DNA of 64,000 bases, taken from assembly GCF_003086295.3 (NCBI RefSeq), contig NC_092046.1:102155363-102219362 (forward strand), in the 5' to 3' direction. A program made the translations under genes and the position numbers. Below the pieces are notes generated by a model. It did no database searches and had not been told where the DNA came from. It saw only the letters and a program-made list of their open reading frames with translations. Positions 1 through 13,099 of the stretch are shown here, in pieces (positions within the stretch are counted from its first letter, which is position 1; each line of letters begins with the position of its first letter). The DNA is from Arachis hypogaea. Its lineage: Eukaryota; Streptophyta; Magnoliopsida; Fabales; Fabaceae.

Positions 1-74
1 CTTAGCTTCCTCTTCAGAGCCCTTTCAGGTTCAGGGTCAGCTTCAACAAGAATGTTATCCTTGTTCCTGCTCAT
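1..74 (-). CDS. Gag start of a Ty3-type LTR retrotransposon, cut by the window edge
   Basis: Read on the minus strand from the ATG at 74-72, the frame opens with the residues MSRNKD and runs off the window. The same start, with nearly the same following residues, opens the long gag-protease frame at 42036 on the plus strand, so this is the N-terminus of the same element family in the opposite orientation. Only about 24 codons are visible, so the state of the rest of the gene is unknown. The start was chosen because it lies at the same place as in the 42036 copy, just after a conserved A/T-rich leader. The product would be a structural Gag protein that packages element RNA. Confidence 0.75.
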   Translation of the reverse strand, partial: MSRNKDNILVEADPEPERALKRKL

Positions 75-1957
75 ATGAAAAAGAAGAAAACAAAAAAGAA
101 AATATGGAATTCTCTATGTCACAGTATAGAGATTCCTTTATGTGAGTAGAAGAAGAAAAGAAATTCGAACACAGAAAGAGGGAGAGGGTTCGAATTTTTA
201 AGAAGAAGAGAAGTATTAGTAGATAAATAAATAATTAGGAGGAGGTGAGAGAGAAGAATTTTCGAAAATTAAATAAATTAAAATAAAAATATTTTTGTTT
301 TTAATTTAAAATTAAGGTTAGAATTCAAAAATTTTAAAAAGAAAAATAAAATTGAATTAAATTAAAATTTAAAACAATTAGTTAATTAAAAGAATTTTGA
401 AAAAGAGGAAGGTGATTTTCGAAAATTAGAGAGAGATAATTACTTAAGTGGTTTTGAAAAAGATAAGAATCACACAAGATACGATTAATTGAAAAAGATT
501 TGAAAATCAAATTTTAAAAAGATAAGAAGTTAGATAAGAAGTTAGAAAAGATTTTGAAATTGATTTTGAAAAAGATGTGATTGAAACTTATTTTGAAAAA
601 GATTTGAAAAATAAATTTAAAAAGATTTGATTTTGAAAATTAAAGTTGATTACTTGACTAACAAGAAACAAAAAGATATGATTTAAAATTTAAAGATTGA
701 ACCTTTCTTAATAGGCAAGTAACAAACTCTAAAATAATTGAATCAATCACATTAATTGTTAGTAAAGATTTTGAAATTATGAAAAAGATTTTTGAAAATT
801 AATTTTGAAAATTTCGAAAATTATGAAAGAAAAATGAAAAAGATTTGATTTTTGAAAAAGATTTGAAAAAGATAGAATTTTTAAATTGAAAATTTGATTT
901 GACTCATAAGAAACAACTAAATTTTAAAAAATTTTGAAAAAGTCAACTCAAATTTTCGAAAATTATGAGTGAAAATAGGGAAAGATATTTTTTTTATTTT
1001 TGAATTTTTAATGATGAGAGAGAAAAACACAAAAATGATGCAAGACATAAAAATTATGAATCAAAATAAGAAAAATATGCAAGAATACTTTGAATGTCAA
1101 GATGAACACCAAGAACTTATTTTTTAAAATCTTTAAGAAAAGAAAAATATGCAAGACACCAAACTTAGAAATTTTCAAACTTTAGACACTAACAAATTGA
1201 AAATGCATATGAAAAACAAGAAAAGACACAAAACAAGAAAAATTAAAGATCAAACAAGAAGACTTGTCAAGAACAACTTGAAGATCATGAAGAACAAGAA
1301 AGAGACTCAATGCATGTGTTCTTCGAAAATTTAAAGAAAAATTAAAAGCATGCAATTGACACCAAACTTAAAAATTGACACAAGACTCAAACAAGAAACA
1401 TCAAATTATTTTTGGTTTTTATGGTTTTATTAATTTTTTTGGTATTTTTTATCAAAAATTAATTGAAAAAGAAAAATAAGGATTTCAAAATTTTTAATGT
1501 GAATTCCAGGAATCTTGCAATATTAGTCTAAAGCTCCAGTCCAGGAATTAGACATGACTTATTAGCCAGCCAAGCTTTCAGTGAAAGCTCCGATCCAAAA
1601 CACTAGACATGGCCAATGGCCAGCCAAGCTTTACAAGATATTGATACCTCCCATGTATACAACAACTATGTGTGTAACTGCGAAATGGGTGAAGATCAAC
1701 AAGCTCTTGTGATGATAAGTTGAAACCCCGGTTCAAAAGATTAGACATGGCTTACAGCCAGCCAGGATTCAACAAATCATCATGAAACACTAGAATTCAT
1801 CCTTAAAAATTCTGAAGCCATATAATAATTTATTTTTGAAATTTTTTTTTTGAAAATTTTTCGAAAATAAAAGGAATAAAAATAAAAACTTAAAATTAAA
1901 ATAAAATTACCTAAAGTGAGCAACTAGATGAACCGTCAGTTGTCCAAACTCGAACAA
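75..1957 (-). other. Untranslated leader of the minus-strand Ty3-type element
   Basis: About 1.9 kb of very A/T-rich DNA between the primer binding site and gag. It contains many imperfect copies of a GAAAAAGATTTGAAAA-like motif and matches, in reverse complement, the leader at 40560-42035. Two copies of AAGTTTGGTGTC (seen here as GACACCAAACTT) lie at 1155-1166 and 1358-1369. The short frames in this stretch are not conserved and I do not call genes in it. Confidence 0.7.
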
Positions 1958-1975
1958 TCCCCGGCAACGGCGCCA
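1958..1975 (-). other. Primer binding site, tRNA-Asp type
   Basis: On the minus strand this reads TGGCGCCGTTGCCGGGGA, which is complementary to the 3' end of plant tRNA-Asp(GUC), including CCA. It lies 6-7 nt downstream of the LTR end at 1982, the normal place for the minus-strand-DNA primer site of an LTR retrotransposon. tRNA-Asp priming is typical of Athila/Tat-like Ty3 elements. Confidence 0.8.
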
Positions 1976-1981
1976 AAAACT

Positions 1982-3611
1982 TGGTGCGCGGAAATCGTGA
2001 CGGTTCATTCCTTGGTAACGGCGCTAAAAACTTAATACGCACGTTCATAATCTTAGTTCTTTATCACAACTTCGCACAACTAACCAGCAAGTGCACTGGG
2101 TCGTCCAAGTAATAAACCTTACGTGAGTAAAGGTCGATCCCACGGAGATTGTCGGCTTGAAGCAAGCTATGGTCACCATGTAAATCTCAGTCAGGCGGAT
2201 TCAATTGATTATGGAGATTTAGTAATTAAAAGATAAATAAAATATAAAATAAAGATAGTGATACTTATGTAATTCATTGGTGAGAATTTCAGATAAGCAT
2301 ATAGAGATGCGTTCGTTCCTCTTGAACCTCTGCTTTCCTATCGTCTTCATCCAATCATTCGTACTCCTTTCTATGGCAAGCTGTATGTTAGGCATCACCG
2401 TTGTCAATGGCTACATCCTGTCCTCTCAGTGAAAATGGTCCAATGCACTGTCACTGCATGGCTAATCATCTGTCGGTTCTCGATCATACTGGAATAGGAT
2501 CCATTGATCCTTTTGCGTCTGTCACTATGCCCAACACTCACGAGTTTGAAGCTCGTCGCAGCCATCCCTTCCCAGATCCTACTCGGAATACCACAGACAA
2601 GGTTTAGACTTTTCGGATCTCAAGAATGGCCGTTCATGGATTCTAACTTATACCACGAAGATTCTGATTAAGGAATCCAAGAGATACTCATTCAATCGAA
2701 GGTAGAACGGAGGTGGTTGTCAGGCACGCGTTCATAGGTTGAGAATGGTGATGACTATCACGATCATCACATTCATATTGAAGTGCGAATGAATATCTTA
2801 GAATCAGAATAAGCTTGAATTGAATAGAAAAATGATAGTACTTTGTATTAATTCATGAGGAACAGTAGAGCTCCACAGCTTAATCTATGGTGTGTAGAAA
2901 CTCTACCGTTGAAAGTACATAAGTGATAATGGAATTCATTGGTCTCGGCCCCAGAGGGGAACCGGAGTCACCAAGACCTCTGAATACAATAATAAAAAGT
3001 CCTATTTATACTAAACTAGTTACTAGGGTTTACAGAAATGAGTAAATGATGCAGAAATCCACTTCCGGGGCCCACTTGGTGTGTGCTTGGACTGAGCATT
3101 GAGCTTTACACGTGTAGAGGCTTCTCTTGGAGTTGAACGCTAGTTTGTAACCTGTTTTTGGCGTTTAACTCCACTTTGCAACCTGTTTCTAGCGTTTAAC
3201 TCCAGGATGCAGCATGGAACTGGCGTTGAACGCCAGTTTGTGTCGTATAAACTCGGAAGAAGTATAAACTATTATATATTGCTGGAAAGCCCTGGATGTC
3301 TACTTTCCAACGCAATTGAGAGCGCACCATTTGGAGTTCTGTAGCTCTAGAAAATCCATTTTGAGTGCAGGGAGGTCAGAATCCAACAGCATCTATAGTC
3401 ATTCTTCAACCTCTGAATCTGATTTTTGCTCAAGTCCCTCAATTTCAGCCAGAAGATACCTGAAATCAAAGAAAAACATACAAACTCATAGTAAAGTCCA
3501 GAAATGTGATTTTTTATTAAAAACTAATAAAAATATACTAAAAACTAACTAAATCATACTAAAAACTATGTAAAAATAATGTCAAAAAGCGTATAAATTA
3601 TCCGCTTATCA
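1982..3611 (-). repeat. 5' LTR of the minus-strand Ty3-type element
   Basis: On the minus strand it starts TGATAAGCGGATAATTTATA at 3611 and ends with GCACCA near 1982, about 1.63 kb. The LTR at 46860-48540 is homologous over its whole length and has the same start and end. It contains several copies of the palindromic GGCGTTTAACGCC-type motif (about 3130-3240), which also occurs inside the related element at 44588-44790. The primer site directly after its end marks it as the 5' LTR. The other LTR lies outside the window. Confidence 0.85.
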
Positions 3612-5678
3612 GTAATTTTTCTTTTTAATTCTTGTTTTCATCTAGTTTCTTCTACCTTTCTTTGTTCTATTGCCTTAATTTTCTTATGTTATCTTGATAT
3701 TTTCTCATTTTTTGTTGCTTTTAATGTTTATGAGTACTCTTGTTATTTTGATTTACATTTAATGTAATTTATGTTTCATGCTCTTTTATTGTTAATTGAG
3801 TTGTTATTCTTACTTTCCTTGCTTAGTAGTTGTAGAATTTATTATTTCTTTTTATTTTATCATGCTTTCTTTTTATGCCCTCCAAGTGTTTGATAAAATG
3901 CTTGGTTAGATTTTTGCCTAGTTTTTCACACTCTTGGTTGAAAAATTGGGTAATTGGGTGAACTTGAGTGGTGGATGTCCATTCTACATTGTGTGAGAAT
4001 TGTTAATTAATTTGGTTTCTACTAACACTAAGCCTTCCATTAATAGAGTTGGTAAGGACTTGTGGATTGAGATCAATTATGCCCTTTTGACTAATTCTCG
4101 ATGTTAGAATTGACTAATTGGGATTAATTCCACACAATTACCATGTTTGTGGTCCATAACTAGGATAGGAATCCTAATTCCCCAATTCTTGTCAAGAGTC
4201 CTCTTTTTACCATTTAATTCCCATTTTGATACTTAAATTTCTTTCCATTAATTCATTGCTTTTACTTGCTTTCCATTTAATTTCTTGCTATTTACATTTC
4301 TTTTCCCTTATAATCAAAACCCCAAAATCCCCCATAGCCAATGATTTGAGCACCTAATTGCAACTCCTAGGGAAGACGATCCGGGAGTCTAAATACTCTC
4401 AGTTTATAATTGTGTTTTGATTGTATAATTCTTTGATTTTAATTTGATTGTTAGCCAATTGTTGGGTTGGGAACTATACTTGCAACACCAATCCTATTTT
4501 GAGAAAAATTTATAACCCGCTTTAGGCCATCATCATTAGGCACTACCAATTCGTAATTTCTCTCGTCCTCTCTATTCTCACAAATCTTATGGTACCTACG
4601 GAAAGCATCACAATATCCCTTATCTACTACTAGAATGCAAGAAAGGATAGAAGAATCTACCCAAGTTAAAAGTCTAGGGAGAACTTTAATCGACATATTG
4701 AGGACAACATAATGTGACATAAAGGCTATACCTATAAATGCAAAGTGAAGAAGTCATTACTAAAAAAGTTTGGATATCATCCAAAAGAAGTCGGTCAAAA
4801 TAAGTAAAAACAAAGAAGCCATTTCCAAATTTTTTTTCTACAAAGCACACCAAAATGGTGTCTCTCCTATGCAACAGAAACGACACCATTGGAGGCAATA
4901 CGAATACAATCAACAAACAGAAAAATGGTTATAGTTTTTAGTTCTACAGTTCAGAAAAACCAAAATCCCCAAGATGTCAATCAACTTTCAAAAGGGAGTT
5001 GTTAGGCAAGAAAGCAGTAGTCAAACAAACAAAGAAAATTTTCAAAGTAGCAGTCAAACAAACAAAGAAAATTTTCAAAAAGAAATAGCAATGATCATCA
5101 TCAAATCTAAGTATTGACAACAAATAATCAATCAACATTACTAAGACTATTTAGAATAATGGCAAGACAGACAGAAACACGAAGCTACTAATAACATAAA
5201 CAGAAGCACCAACCTTCGTGAAAGTTCAAAGAAGAAAAGGGCACGTTAAATGGCAAGACCACGAACATTCTTCTCCACGATAGCAAAACAAAACCTTCGA
5301 TGAAACCAAGATGGAGAAATATTGGAATCAAGAAGCGATTGGAAAGCAAGAGCAAAGAGAAGTGGAAGGATCTTTTCAAAAGAGAAAAGCAAAAGATCTT
5401 TTACGAGAAATGAAGAAAAGAAGAAGAGGGAGAGACAAAGCACTTTTTATAAGTGATAAGGGGCATAATGACCCATTAACCCCTCTTAAAGACGTGCGCA
5501 TAATTCAAGTGAACTGCCGCGTGAAGTTAGCATCTCATTTAAAGAGGGTAACGTTCAAATTTTCAAAACACGTCGAGCATCTGACCTCTGGAAAGGTAGT
5601 GTACCCGACGTCAAAGCAAAGGTCACAAAATTGCTTGAGCCCAACCTCTTATAAAGTTCAAGACTCAAGGAGGGGCAC
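3612..5678. other. No gene; possible retroelement relic
   Basis: A/T-rich DNA without a convincing coding frame; the open frames of 60-130 codons have no recognisable motifs and overlap on both strands. The part at 4340-4540 (CCTAGGGAAGACGATCCGGG and what follows) resembles leader or LTR-end sequence of plant Ty3 elements, but I cannot define its ends. The stretch 5460-5678 shares vocabulary with the LTR-like block that follows it and may be the 3' untranslated part of that element. Confidence 0.3.
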
Positions 5679-6188
5679 TGTTCATACCCTACCCCAACAA
5701 CTAAGCCAAACCTAATAAAGATAAAAGACCCAATCCATAAAGGAGGTCTTCAACACTTACCCGACCTCTTTAAAGAGGTCGGACACTGCAAGGAGTTCAA
5801 GCTCTACTTGCCCAAGCAAGTAAACTACCGCCACGAATCTCTTCTACTATCTCTATCTCCTCTAAAAGATAGATGCCAACAAACTCACAAGATAAAGGAA
5901 ACGGTCATCCATCAATAAAGATGAAACTACTCCAATAAAGGTGGTTATCGACCCTACTATAAATCCATTGACACCCCTCAGGTATACTCACATTCTAATC
6001 TACTAAAAATCAGCCCAAAGCCCTTGCTAACTTAAGTATTGGAGTGTCTTGCAGGTACCACCCCTAACCTTCTCACGAGGAACTCGGACGGCGACATCTT
6101 GGCACAAGAACAGGTCGGACGCTATCCCATAAGGAGTTTGGACCTTACGTTCAGACCCAGATCAACGTTTCAGGTAACCTTCAAAACA
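5679..6188 (+). repeat. LTR-like block, probably a 3' or solo LTR of a Tat-like Ty3 element
   Basis: The block opens TGTTCATACCC directly after a purine-rich run (AAGGAGGGGCAC, like a polypurine tract) and closes GGTAACCTTCAAAACA, so it has the TG...CA ends of an LTR. Repeated ACCTCTTTAAAGAGGTCGG-type words and a TATA-like stretch near 5958 fit an LTR promoter region. No TGGCGCC primer site follows, so it is not a 5' LTR. No clean target duplication is visible. The boundaries are estimates. Confidence 0.45.
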
Positions 6189-8644
6189 GTAGTCAATATT
6201 AATTAATTAAAAAATCTTTTTATACGTATTATAAGTAAGAGTACAATAATGTTTTTGGCAAAAGAAAAACTAAAATTTAGTGTTGCCTTTTGAAGCAAGT
6301 GTCACAAGAATTAGGTATACTAGTGAGGAGTAACCTAGTTAGGGAGGTGTAATGATAAGTAACAAAATGAAAGTTTTGAGATGTGGGCTATGCTTGTTGG
6401 GTGTTTGACATCCACAACTCATTGAAGGAGGTTGATATGGCTTCTCATGATATGCACAAACACACAATAATATTAATACATTAAAGTTTTGTCTAACACT
6501 ATTATTCAGAAGTAGATTCATTAATTTTTGGTCGATTCGATTGAAATATAATAAATCTATGAAAAAGTATAGGTAGACAATGAGAATATTAAATAATATG
6601 AACAATGGATATGTCGAATGTTTAATTTAATAGGTATGCAGATGATTATATTTATTATTTTTAATTGAATGGTTATTCCTTTTGATTCGGTTTACTCATG
6701 CACAGTTAATAATGGGTGAATGTTCAATTCATTAGGTGTACGGATGGTTATCTTAATGTTAGAGTTTAGGGGATAATTTGAGAGTGGAGTGTTTTTTTTT
6801 ATTTTATTGGACCAATTCTAGAATTCATTGTTCACAAAAGTCATTGTCTACCTAACAAAATCTTAAATCTATTCCTGAACAACTACTAAGAAAGGATAAC
6901 ATAGTTGGTTAAGGGTTTAATAATCATATCTTAAAAAAAGTGTGAATTCTAGCTTTATTGATGTAATTTTTTTATTGATAGAATTATAATTTTCTCTAAC
7001 ATGTGCACCCATCTTAACACAGCTCGTGCCTAGATTCCCCATGGATGATGCACTATATCAAACAATAATTCAGAGTATAATAATAATAATATTCTAGAAC
7101 CCCAGCATCATCACGAGGGGTAGTGTAGTATATCTCCATGACCAAAAACCAAAACCCAAATGATTCATATTCTCTTAAGTTCCTTCATGTCACAAGACAT
7201 CACGTGGTGGGTTACATTTTTTTTTTTTCTCTTAAGAATTAAATTAAAGGGAAGAACTCAGAATCATCAACAAATGGGATTCAAAGTGACAACTTATATT
7301 TCTGAGACGAAAAAAGATAACAGAATTTGTAGGCTAGAAAGGCTCTAAGAGCACTTCATGATACTTGCACATTCGAAATGATTAATTTGATTGTCACTAA
7401 TGAGAGTTTTGAGTGATGCTATTGGTTTTATCTTTGATTGATGGCTTTGATTTTAATAATATATGAGATTCCCAGGACAAATACTAAATTCAGTGTCTTA
7501 AACCGGATCATGTATGAACAAATATTATTGCAAAAATATATAATGGAGAGCAGGTTTTGTACACAGTAGGGAAATAAAAAATCCCATCAATGGTCTAAAT
7601 TTTCAAAGTGCACTACTGTGATTCAGATCCAAAGTTAAATCATTGACAGATTAAATGGGAGCAACATCTCCGAATCTCACATGAGTGCCTGAAAAATGTT
7701 TGAATTTAAAGCTGATTTATTAGATCATATAGCAGGCCCTCCTTATTCTAATAAAGTTATACATTTTCCTTTTAACGTTAATCATGCCAGTATATAAATA
7801 TATACACATTTTTTTTACTAGAGCATGTGAAAGTTGTAAATTATTCGGGCATAAAAGAAAGCATGGCTTTATTCTGATCAATGCACCGCTTTGGCTTTTC
7901 TGGTACCCGTTAGCCGCAAACTCAAAATAGAATGGGAAAAAAAACAAAACATTTAATTCATATGTGGAGTAAATACTGTAGGAAAATTAGTAGGTGAAGG
8001 AAAATTATGCATATGTAAATGAGATAAAATCCATGAAATATCAGCATGACGAGACATAACAGATAAAACTATTTAAATTTAATAATCACTATGTAAGGAA
8101 AGATAAGTATCAAATTAAATATATGATCAATATCACATGAAAACTGTAATTTTGGCCATAATGGAGGAGGTTAAGGTGATGCACCATCATCACCAACAGC
8201 CTTAGGCCAAAAAAGGTTGGCGCTTTAAAATCTGATTAGGCTTTGGATTTAGATCTATCTGCAATTCCATTTCAATACAAAATGGGGAGTCATGTTCTGA
8301 ACTAGTTGGCTCTTTGGCACAATGTGCCGTATGCTAGTAACCAGACAAATCCCCTTGCCCCATATTTTTAGGATACAATACAATTGGTCTCATCCACCTC
8401 ATAAAAAAAAAGAAACCAAGAGAAAAATCAGAGTCATTTTTCATATTGTATTATTGTGTTAGTAGGAACTTAGGTGTCATTTTTTTGAAAAAAAATAAAG
8501 AAAAAAAAATTCTGTTAATCCATAAGTATTTTATGGATGGCATCAGAGATCTCATCTAAGGATAAGCATTTCTCTGTTTTATAAAATAAGGGCACAACAA
8601 AAGATAAAAAGTTAATATTGAAAATAAATCAATTATATTAAATT
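6189..8644. other. Intergenic, no gene seen
   Basis: Roughly 2.4 kb of A/T-rich sequence. The open frames here (for example at 6339-6605, 7160-7348 and 7720-7947) are short, have no initiation context or domain, and are rich in codons expected by chance from A/T-rich DNA. No RNA gene, repeat family or element end was recognised. The distal promoter of the receptor kinase gene may lie here. Confidence 0.5.
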
Positions 8645-8810
8645 TATATCAAAATTAGTAATTAAAATTAATTTTTAGAATAGAATATATATTAAAATAT
8701 ATTATATATTAAAAATAAATTAAATTATATATATATATATTTATATACAAATATATAATAACTCATTTTGATGGTTGATTTCGAAGGGCAAGTAGCATGT
8801 TTAGAAACCA
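8645..8810. repeat. MITE-like repeat upstream of the receptor kinase gene
   Basis: The core (AAAATATATTATATATTAAAAATAAATT, an AT dinucleotide run, then TTTGATGGTTGATTT) follows the same plan as the three hairpin repeats at 14638-15545 and 15967-16120, where the closing arm reads GGTGGCTGATTTTAATGTACA. It is more diverged than those copies. It ends about 370 bp before the kinase start codon. Family assignment rests on pattern similarity by eye. Confidence 0.35.
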
Positions 8811-9182
8811 AATTTAGAAAGACACTTACCCACCCATCACTGTTGCTCACTCTCAAAATCCTTTTTTTTCTCCAAATAATTAACTGATATAATCCTTCTC
8901 CCCACCACTGCACTCCACTTCCACATAAACAAATAATACCTACAAAAACAACACCTCCTCTAAAAATTATTCCATTTTTTTTCCTCTCTACACTCTTAAC
9001 TGCAGAAACATCATGGCCTAGCTGTTTCTTGGATCCGGAGATTCTGGGAGGCATTTTTTTATTTTAATTTGTATAATAGCCCACAAAACATGATTCGGTT
9101 CGTCTCCGTTGTTCCTCCCTAGGCTCCTCAAACCTTTCTCCCTTTGTTCCGTCATTGGAGTTTGTAGCAGCATTAGCAAGTA

Positions 9183-12100
9183 ATGCCTGTAAATCCATGG
9201 ACCCTCTTCTTCTTCTTCTTCTTATGCATTTCCCTTTTCCTTCCATACCAATACTCCTTCGCCGTCAACCCACAAGGGGAAGCTCTTCTTTCTTGGAAGA
9301 GAACCTTAAACGGTTCCTTAGAGGTTCTCAGCAGTTGGGACCGAATTGAACACACTCCATGCACCTGGTTCGGTGTAAGCTGCAACATCAACAACCAAGT
9401 AGTTCAATTGGATCTGAGGTATGTGGATTTGTTTGGAAAACTCCCTACGAATTTCACTGCATTGACTTCATTGAACAAACTCATCTTAACCGGAACCAAC
9501 CTCACGGGCTCTATTCCCAAGGATATTGCCAACCTTCTAGAACTCACCTACTTGGACCTCAGTGACAATGCATTAAGCGGTGAAATTCCAACAGAACTCT
9601 GTTACTTGCCGAAACTCCAAGAGCTTCATCTGAACTCCAATGACCTTGTTGGCTCCATTCCGGTGGCGATTGGGAACCTCACCAATCTCCAGAAGCTAAC
9701 CATTTATGATAACCAACTCAGCGGTGAGATTCCGGCCACCATCGGGAACTTGAAGAGCTTGCGAGTTATCAGAGCCGGTGGGAACAAGAATCTACAAGGT
9801 GCTTTACCCGAAGAAATTGGAAACTGTTCCAACTTAGTGATGCTGGGTTTGGCTGAAACTAGCATCTCTGGTTCTCTTCCTAAAACATTGGGACTACTCA
9901 AGAGCCTTGAAACCATTGCCATCTACACTACGCTTCTCTCAGGCGAAATTCCACAAGAACTCGGCGACTGTACTCTCCTCAAGAATGTCTATCTCTATGA
10001 AAACTCGCTCACCGGATCCATTCCTAAGGAACTGGGGAAACTCAGCAGCCTTGAGATTCTTCTGCTATGGCAGAACAATCTGGTCGGCACCATTCCCCCG
10101 GAGATTGGTAACTGCCTCCAGTTAGCGGTTATCGACGTGTCAATGAACTCAATTACTGGAAGCATACCGGAGAGTTTTGGCAGATTAACGGCGCTAGAGG
10201 AGCTTCAGCTGAGCGTAAACCAGATTTCAGGGGAGATTCCTGCAGAGCTTGGTAACTGCCAGCAACTAACTCACGTGGAGATGGATAACAACCTCATAAC
10301 GGGAACGATACCTTCAGAGTTGGGGAACCTCAAGAACTTGACGCTTCTCTTCCTTTGGCATAACAAACTCGAAGGGAACATACCGTCTTCGCTCTCTAAC
10401 TGCCGCAACCTTGAGGCCGTTGATCTCTCGCAGAACATGCTGACGGGTCAGATACCTAAGGGGATATTCCAGCTCAGCAATCTCAACAAACTTCTGTTAC
10501 TCTCTAACAACCTATCCGGAATCATTCCTTCAGAGATTGGTAACTGCTCCTCCCTCATACGCTTCAGAGCCAGTAACAACAAGATCAGAGGTACCATTCC
10601 GCCTCAGATTGGCAACTTGAAGAATCTCAACTTCTTGGACCTTGCCAATAACCGTATTTCGGGTGTTATTCCGGACAATATCTCCGGCAGCCGCAATCTC
10701 ACTTTCTTGGACTTGCATTCCAATTTGATCGCCGGAAGCTTGCCGGAGAGTCTGAGCGAGCTTGTTTCGCTTCAGTTTCTAGATGTTTCTGATAACGTAA
10801 TCGGAGGGACGTTGATTCCTGCGCTTGGTTCACTCGGTGCGTTGACGAAGCTGGTTTTAGGGAGGAATCGGATCTCCGGTTCGATTCCGAATCAACTTGG
10901 TTCTTGCTCAAAGCTTCAGTTGCTGGACCTTGGCAGCAACCAACTCTCCGGAAAAATCCCTGGAAGTCTTGGAAATATTCCATCTCTGGAAATAGCCATG
11001 AATCTAAGCCTCAACCAACTCTCCGGCGAGATTCCAAGGGAGTTCTCGAACTTGGCGAAGCTTGGAGTCTTGGACATTTCTCACAATGCCATCACTGGAA
11101 ATCTCCAATATCTCGCTGGTTTGCAAAATCTCGTGGTGCTTAACGTCTCGCACAACAGATTCTCAGGGCACGTCCCAGACACTCCATTCTTCACGAAACT
11201 TCCACTTAGCGTGCTCGAAGGGAACCCCGTGCTGTGCTTCGCCGGTAACCAGTGCTCCGGTAACGGCAACGGTGCCGGGAAGTCGTCGCGTCGGGCAAGG
11301 GAGGCACGCGTGGCAATGGTGGTCCTGTTATGCACGGCATGCGCTCTGCTCATGGCGGCGCTATACGTCGTAGTCTCTGCCAAACGAAGAGGGGACCGCG
11401 AAATCGACGTCGAAATGGACGGAAAGGATAGCGACGGCACGGACATGGCCCCACCCTGGGAAGTAACACTTTACCAGAAGCTCGACCTGTCGATTTCTGA
11501 CGTGGCAAAATGCCTGTCCACCAGCAACGTCATCGGGCACGGTCGATCCGGTGTCGTTTACAAGGTGAACATGCCTGGATCTGGGCTGACCATCGCCGTG
11601 AAGAAGTTCAAGACGTCGGATAAATTATCGTCGTCTGCGTTCTCGTCGGAGATTGCGACGCTGGCAAGGATACGCCACCGTAACATTGTGCGATTACTTG
11701 GTTGGGGCGCAAACCGTAAAACAAAGTTACTGTTTTACGATTATTTACCTAACGGTAACCTGGACACGCTGTTGCATGAGGGATGCACAGGATTAATAGA
11801 GTGGGAGACGCGGCTCAAGATAGCACTGGGCGTCGCTGAGGGCGTAGCTTACTTGCACCACGATTGCGTCCCTGCTATCTTGCACCGCGACGTTAAAGCC
11901 CTCAATATTCTGTTAGGTGACAGGTACGAACCGTGTTTGGCTGATTTCGGATTCGCACGCTTCTTGGAAGAAGATCACCCTTCGTTTTCCGTTAATCCAC
12001 AGTTCGCAGGTTCTTACGGGTACATTGCTCCTGGTGAGTCAGGTTTCTAATTAATGATTTAATTTTTTTTAATCATCAGTTACAATTACATGAAATGTTA

Positions 12101-13099
12101 CATTAAATCAGTGTGTCCTTATTACGATGACTAATGGTGTTTTTAATAAGAATATCTGGGTAGGAAAGACCAAATTAGGATGATGTGTAAGTGGGGGTGG
12201 GTAAGGGTTCATTCATATAAATTGACGGAGCATGTGGGTGAGTGGATTGGAAATGGGGACCGTACTCTCCATCTTTATTGAAACCCTTTTTTTTCCGCCC
12301 ACTATGGTTGTTGCCTTTTGAAATTTGGATTCATTATGTGTACATCCCATGTACTTGACAGACACAAATTACCTGCATGCATAGTAATAATTACACGTAA
12401 TCTTTGGATCTTTGGGGCAAGCACAAGACATAATATCCCCCCAACGCTCACTAATAGTCACAAAATTCCAATCATCATGTTCAATTGTCACGCACAAATG
12501 TCCATCCTAACTCATGGTCATGGTTAATTTATTTAATCCTTGTGTTTTGGGTTGAACTTGCAGAGTATGGTTGCATGCTAAAGATAACAGAGAAGAGCGA
12601 TGTTTACAGCTTTGGGGTGGTCCTGCTAGAGATTCTAACAGGGAAAAGGCCAGTAGATCCATCATTCCGAGAAGGGGAACACGTAATCCAGTGGGTGAGG
12701 GAGCACCTTAAGAGCAAGAAAGACCCAATAGAGGTTCTTGATCCCAAGCTACAAGGGCACCCAGACACACAGATTCAGGAGATGCTGCAGGCGCTTGGGA
12801 TATCTCTACTGTGCACCAGCAACCGGGGGGAGGATCGACCGACAATGAAGGACGTGGCAGCATTATTGAGAGAAATCAGACACGAAGAGGGTCCACCGGC
12901 AGGGTGTGATGAGGCCCACAAGCCCATCAAAAGAAACACGGAGGCCTCGTCGTATTCTTCGTCGTCCTTGTCCTCCGCTGTGACCCCGGCTCAGTTATTG
13001 CTCCTTCAATCAGGCTCTCATTCCTCGTCCTCCCTTGCATATTCCTCTTCCTCCGTAGCCGCAGGGTACCACTACCCACCAAGGAATCATCAATCATGA
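9183..13099 (+). CDS. LRR-XI receptor-like serine/threonine kinase (RGI/RCH1-like), two exons
   Basis: Exons 9183-12033 and 12564-13099 are joined by a GT-AG intron of 530 bp that splits the Glu codon of the kinase APE motif; the product is 1,128 residues. Order: signal peptide (about 1-28), LRR N-cap with CTWFGVSC near residue 60, about two dozen plant-type LRRs, a transmembrane helix near 711-733, and a kinase with glycine-loop GHGRSGVVYKV (about 784), AVKK lysine (about 806), HRDVKALN (about 901) and DFGFAR (about 920). Exon 2 supplies SDVYSFGVVLLE, the RPTMKDV arginine and a Ser-rich tail. All catalytic residues are present, so an active RD kinase at the plasma membrane is expected. The ectodomain pattern is closest to Arabidopsis At4g26540/At5g56040, receptors for root meristem growth factor-type peptides; the ligand here is inferred. 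A TATA-like TATAATA lies at 9072-9078. It is the only intact host gene in the window. Confidence 0.93.

Noticed and set aside
1958..1975. tRNA-Asp gene
   Set aside because: Only the 3' 18 bases match; it is a retrotransposon primer binding site next to an LTR.
5311..5715. 134-codon plus-strand frame
   Set aside because: Runs from purine-rich intergenic DNA across the LTR boundary; its residues change character midway and no motif is present.
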